From Cylindrobasidium torrendii FP15055 ss-10 (lineage: Eukaryota; Basidiomycota; Agaricomycetes; Agaricales; Physalacriaceae), in NCBI GenBank assembly GCA_000934385.1, contig KN880537.1, positions 16,783 through 80,782 of the forward strand: a stretch of 64,000 bases of DNA, written 5' to 3'. The translations under genes were made by a program, and so were the position numbers. The notes under the pieces were generated by a model that saw only the letters and a list, made by a program, of their open reading frames with translations, was not told the DNA's origin and did not search any database. Numbering within the stretch: position 1 is the stretch's first letter; each line of letters starts with the position of its first letter. Positions 59,157 to 64,000 of the stretch are shown here, piece by piece.

Positions 59157-62100
59157 ATGCCGCTGGGACGCGCTAACACTGTGTCGAGGTCGCGTACGCC
59201 GACCGCGCCGCCGTCGCCACGGCCGATGGCAACACCCTTGCCGCCATCTCCACGACCGCCGACTTTTTTACCACCTGCACACTACGCTGCTGCCGCTGGA
59301 TTCAAGTACCCTCTCGATCGAAATCCGCGCTCGTCTAGCATCGATAGCGAAAGTTCTATGTCAGACTCTGCCCGCCGAAACTTTGAAAACTCTAGAGACA
59401 CCCCAATAACGCGTGCTGAACGGCGATTCACGATAATGGCACCGAAATGCAAAACACCTGAGCCTAGAGAGAAAAACAAACGCGAAACCCAGATTCTAAA
59501 CTTGCCTATGGTCGAAACACAGCTCCTGCCTAGTCTACGAGATACGATTACTAGAATGACACAACCTCCAGCGGTCCCAACACAAACACCAGCTCGCGCT
59601 CAGCCTTCGCCTTCGACGCTCTCTGTACGAACTCCTTCACGCTCTGCATCCCCACGATCTATAACTCCTAGGCCAACGAGTCCATCGCCTCCGGCTGCTG
59701 CTCCCGAAACACCCAGAACGAAATGTACGCCGAAACCTGTGCTCAAATCTGCGCTGAAAGCACCTACGCCCAAGCTCCTCTCACTTTCCCCACGCCTGGA
59801 GCCTCCATCACCTGCATCAACAAGCAATACGGCTTTACGCTCTGTTCGAAGTCTTCTCAAGCGCAAAGAATCAACGACCGCTGCGGTAAGAGAGCAGCTC
59901 AGTCCGCATGCCAAGCTGATATCCCTCAGAACATCGATACCCATATTCCTATGCCGGCGGGGCGCTCAAGGTCTCGTACAGACCCCGGAAGTCTGCCATC
60001 CTCCAAGTCTCCGGCCATTCAAGCTGCGTTTCCATCAACACCTCAACCGCCGCGTACTCGTCCCTTTGCATCAAGTATACCTCGCCGCCGCTTTGGGGAT
60101 TCAACAGATTCGTCGGACCCAGAGTCACAATTCGAAGCTGCTGCGCGCCGTCGCCTCATCGTTGCTAACGCAGAGATTTTCGCTTCAAGTTCTAGTTCCA
60201 GTTCGGAGAGCGATCTTGATGGTCGTTTGCCTACACCAAGCGGGACGCCTCTTCTCGGTCGTTTCCGCGGTCTGGGCATCGGGATGACGGAGAGCATCAA
60301 GGAGCGGCCACCTTCGGCAGCTTCCTGCCTCTCTTCCGAGTCCGAATACGATGATGACGACGAGGAAGAAGAGGAACGGACAGGCGACTCGGTGGATCTA
60401 TCTGGCGACGAAGCACATCGGCGCCGGAAGATGGCACTCTTGGATATCGTCGGTGGTTTGCAACTTGACCTTGGGGCTCGAGAGTCGGAGTACGAGAGCG
60501 AATACAATGGCGTGCAAGGCGTTGCTGTAGGTGGTTCAGACGAGTCTGAATATGAGAGCGATGGCCAACATTCGAGACCAAGTCCGCCCTCTGTATACGT
60601 TTCGGATGGTAGCGACTATACCCAGCTGGCTTCGCCAGGTCCCCGGACGCCTCGCGCTCAACAGTACGAGGCGATTGAACTTGCTCAGACGTCTCATCTC
60701 TCAGCGGTCCAACAACGCCAGGCTTTCGGTATACCGCCATCCGAGTCAGACCAAGTGGGAACGCAGGATATCCTTTCTCATGCAGATAGCGTTCTTTCGG
60801 AGATGGGAGAGATGGGCAAGGAGATATGGAGGGATGAGCTGGAGCCAGAGGAGTTTAGCGAAGGCGCCGAGAAGCTGTTCCGGTCGTTGTCTGGCAGTGG
60901 CACACGCGATAGTTTCCCCCGCCGACGGCCACCACCCTTGGACAAGTCGTATTCCAGCGGGCCTGTGTTGACACCCACTCGAGAGGACGTCTTTGCTGCA
61001 TTCCAGGAGAGCGAGGCGGCGTTTGTTGCACGGTTGACGCAGACTGTTCGGATGTTCGTGCTTCCTCTGCGTGTGCAGGACACAAAACTTTGGATTGAAG
61101 GGGTTCCTCTGGTCATTGGTCGAGTCCTGGACTGGCTGGAAGATATCCTGAACCTTCATGCGCTGGTACTCGACGAGTTACGGCAGGCAGATGTCGATGC
61201 AGAGGTGCTTCGGGCGATGGGATTTCCTCGACGGATGGAGGTTTATGCACCCTACCTTGTTCGCCTTGCCGAGGGCGTCGAATGCTTGAGGCAAAATGTG
61301 GATGACCCGCAGAATGATTATGGAGAGTTCGTGCGCATGCAGGAAGCGCAGCTGCGGGATGAAAACAGAGGTGAAGGCTGGACGCTGGAGCGATTGTTGG
61401 TTGAACCTGTGAATCGGCTAGCACTCTATCCGAGGATCTTCAAGGTGTGTACGTCTAGATTTTATTGTTGTGGGTGTGAACTTATGGTCCTGCAGCAATT
61501 GCTGGATGCGACGCCGAAGACTCATGTGGACTATTTGGCTACGCTTTGCTTGCTGCGATCTGTCGAATGGATTATTGCTGCGATGACCGAGGTCAAAGTT
61601 CGCGAAGACGAGTACGAGCATATCAAAGGACTTGTGGCGAATATTCGAGGGTTGCCTGGGGACGTCGCTATGCGGGACCGCAAGCTGCTGCATCAGGGAC
61701 GAGTCTATCTCGCTTCTGCACCTGAACTCTCTACACAGTCGTTTGCGTTTGACATGGAGCAGACTACCAACACGAAGGCGCGCGATAGGTCTAGTCGGCT
61801 GGTGACAGCGATACGCGATTGGGATGTACGACGGGCTTCGATGCGGACTGGGTCTACGACTACTGCCGAGTCTGTGAGCTCTTGGGAGGCGCCGCCGACG
61901 CCTACACCTACGCAGAAGAAGACATTGGTGGATGTGTTTGTCTTTGAGGACCTTCTGTTCTTTGGGAAGCCGACGATGCAAGGGACATGGACGTTTTGTC
62001 AAGCGCTTGGGTTGACGAGGGTGTTGGAATGGGAATGTGAAGGCCAAGGTATGTGTTCTCTTCTCCTTGTCTTTTTGAGGTTAACAGACGAGTGCGTAGA

Positions 62101-62479
62101 TATCAAGCTGGAGCTTTTGCCTGTGCTCGATTTGAGAGGCTATTCACTTGGTTCGATACCGAGAGACGTAGGATTACAGGTCCTGGATCTGGGAATGGCA
62201 GAAGATGATGCGGGGGAGTGGAAGGAATCGTTGGAAGCGGCGAAGAAGAAGACGGAGGTGTTTGTTGCGAGGCCTGCTGGGATGGATTATGACGAGAAAA
62301 GATTGCAGAGGCAGTATGTGGGGGAGCTTTTGGGTGCGGGTTTGCCTGTGCCCAAAAGCCCGTCGATGCAGATGGAGATGGATTTGAGGAGCGAGACGGA
62401 GAGGGAGGAGAGGGAGGAAAGAGGGTGGTGGTCGTTGAGGCTGAGGGAGGTCATGAGGGATATGTCTGCGCGTGGATGA
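59157..62479 (+). CDS. RhoGEF (DH-domain) protein with long disordered N-terminus
   Basis: Four exons (59157-59885, 59930-61444, 61496-62049, 62101-62479) give 1,058 residues. Start MPLGRANTVSRSRTPTAPP. The first ~550 residues are Pro/Ser-rich and then acidic (SEYDDDDEEEEERTGDS). The DH-like domain begins near REDVFAAFQESEAAFVARLT and includes LQT-type LWIEGVPLVIGRVLDWLEDI, YGEFVRMQEAQLRDENRGEG, WTLERLLVEPVNRLALYPRI and LLDATPKTHVDYLATLCLL. After it, VDVFVFEDLLFFGKP suggests a PH-like segment (VFLFEDLLL type). DH-domain proteins load Rho-family GTPases with GTP and control polarity. The target is unknown. An intron within the DH domain is 51 nt. Confidence 0.8.
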
Positions 62480-62530
62480 GTTGCGCTTTTTCTTGATTTC
62501 TGTCCATTGTTGTTGTTGTGTGTGCTTATT

Positions 62531-62610
62531 CGATGTGTTAGTTGTGTGTACTCGATTTGTTATTTGTATGTACTCTCGATGTGTTCGCTGTACTTACTTG
62601 ATGTGTTATG
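62531..62610. repeat. Imperfect ~23-bp tandem repeats
   Basis: Units of CGATGTGTT followed by T/G-rich sequence and TGTACT, about 3.5 copies, directly downstream of the RhoGEF stop; part of its 3' flank. Confidence 0.6.
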
Positions 62611-62787
62611 TATATAGCTTTGACAGCTCGTAAGTATCCTGACAGAAGTTTAACCCAGGTTCAATATTCGAAGCAATTGATGCCATGGGCCGACATGTAG
62701 CACGTCTGGGTTACTTTGACTGTACCTTTCTATGTACGTACATTAAAAGAAGAAAGAAGAATGCTTTGACAGCCAGAGTAACTCTGC

Positions 62788-62835
62788 GCTCACGAATGTG
62801 TGCCCATGAACGCTCACGAATGTGTGCCCATGAAC
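62788..62835. repeat. Perfect tandem pair of 24 bp
   Basis: Two identical 24-bp units, each starting GCTCACGAATG and ending CCCATGAAC, with no mismatch. Confidence 0.9.
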
Positions 62836-64000
62836 TGTCGAGTGGCTCAGCTTTGCGCAACCCAGATTCCCAGACTGATCAAAATCACCGGCCATCGGTC
62901 CGTCGGCGTCCGATTCTTGGGTTGACTTGCGACCGCCATCAGATTCAAAACCCCGTGCTACTATCTAGCTGCAACCTTTACCCCGTCTGCTGCCGTTTGA
63001 CTTCCAATACCAAATGGAGACTGGTCCCGCAAATTAGACTTCCAGTTCCCGCCGTCCTCGGGGCATATCGAGCGCCGATGAAAAGAACCTCACCGCCAAC
63101 TCACCGCTGTGTGAGGCTCAGACCGGGCTCAGAGGAATGTCGTTCTCTTGCCATGCAGTACGGGAGGATCTGAATCCGGTGTTCATAAGTACTCGTGTTT
63201 GCAACCATCATAATAGTGGACTTCCTGGGGGGCTGCGCGAGCGCGTCTACTTGGCGTTCGTGCGCCCATGCAAATATTCATACGTCTCGTAGCGGGATCG
63301 GGATATGCACAGTCTATTTGGGACAGGGGGCCACCGTCGGGCAAATCGGGCAAATCAACTGGTGAGGGACCCGGAGTTGATGTAGCCTTTTTGAGACGAC
63401 TTGGCCGAGTTGCCGCTTGTTGGCCGCTACGGCAATCACGGTGGTGGCTGCTCTAAGCGCGCTCGAGAAATACCTTCAGGAAAGGACACGGGCGGCGGTG
63501 ACGGACCAGAACAAGGATGCTATGCGTAACGAGCCTGTAGCAATGAGAAAGAGATATTATTGGTGCCTAGTGTGTCCCAAGGCCTGTCTCCTTGGTTAAT
63601 GTTTACCACTGACTCTGGTCTGTCACGACTCGCGTTCTCAAACGCCCCAAGTCAAATCGGAATCGAAAGCGAGTGCCCGGATACATACAAATTTTAAAAG
63701 GCAAGGACTGTGATACTTGGTAATCTTGAGGCAGTATCAATAGCCTTTCACAAAAACTAGCACTTCACATGCAACATATTATGCAGCGATGAAGTGACCG
63801 CCGGAGATGCAGCATCAAAGAATAGCGCATTGAACATGATTAAGACAACTGCAATGCTTGTGCGCATGCCGCAAAATCAACGCATAAGCTTGTGTGCAAA
63901 GTGCGAAGGTACTAACGACCGGCGGCGGCACTTGCATTAAGCCATTGACTTGAACTTTCGACTCCCATAACTACATTAATTTCGAGGCGGTCCAATATTT

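Larger units (their letters stand above)
62480..64000. other. Right-end intergenic region, 1.5 kb
   Basis: No gene recognised. Contains imperfect ~23-bp repeats near 62531-62610 and a perfect 24-bp tandem pair at 62788-62835. Confidence 0.5.

Overview
This window looks like nuclear DNA of a mushroom-forming basidiomycete (Agaricomycetes). Almost every gene is broken by many 44-70 nt GT..AG introns. Intergenic gaps are short. Several proteins belong to families seen mainly in basidiomycetes: long F-box/leucine-rich proteins, DUF6535, DUF6699-like and DUF6593-like proteins, and an AMP-binding/carrier/reductase enzyme. Exon models were made by eye from reading frames and splice sites, so ends of internal exons are approximate unless stated.

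Layout, left to right. 1-3.3 kb: the 3' end of an F-box/LRR-type gene and a BTB-type gene. 3.7-19.4 kb: three paralogous O-methyltransferase genes, interleaved with a vacuolar SulP transporter carrying STAS and cyclic-nucleotide-binding domains, a Tom70 import receptor, and the first of two paralogous acidic nuclear-type proteins. 20.1-24.6 kb: the CFIm25 (NUDT21) mRNA 3'-processing subunit, an orphan multi-pass membrane protein, and the second acidic paralogue. 25.3-36.4 kb: a secreted glycoprotein of unknown function, the AMP-binding/carrier/reductase enzyme, a DUF6699-like protein and a DUF6535 membrane protein. 37.1-49.2 kb: four F-box paralogues (two on +, two on -) bracketing an AzgA-type purine permease. 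50-51.1 kb: a secreted M43 metalloprotease. 51.1-55.4 kb: a gene-poor stretch. 55.4-62.5 kb: a 1-Cys peroxiredoxin, a DUF6593-like protein and a RhoGEF. The last 1.5 kb is intergenic with small tandem repeats.

Three local gene families show recent duplication. The O-methyltransferases share intron positions, and their first exons are all exactly 306 nt. The acidic paralogues share N- and C-terminal motifs and a 15-bp element downstream of the TATA box. The four F-box genes share a tiny first exon and a common promoter layout, and one pair also shares its 3' flank. The methyltransferases and the reductase could act in one small-molecule pathway, but housekeeping genes lie between them, so this is only a hypothesis. 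The acidic paralogue family and the F-box promoter module are the best candidates for undescribed biology here.
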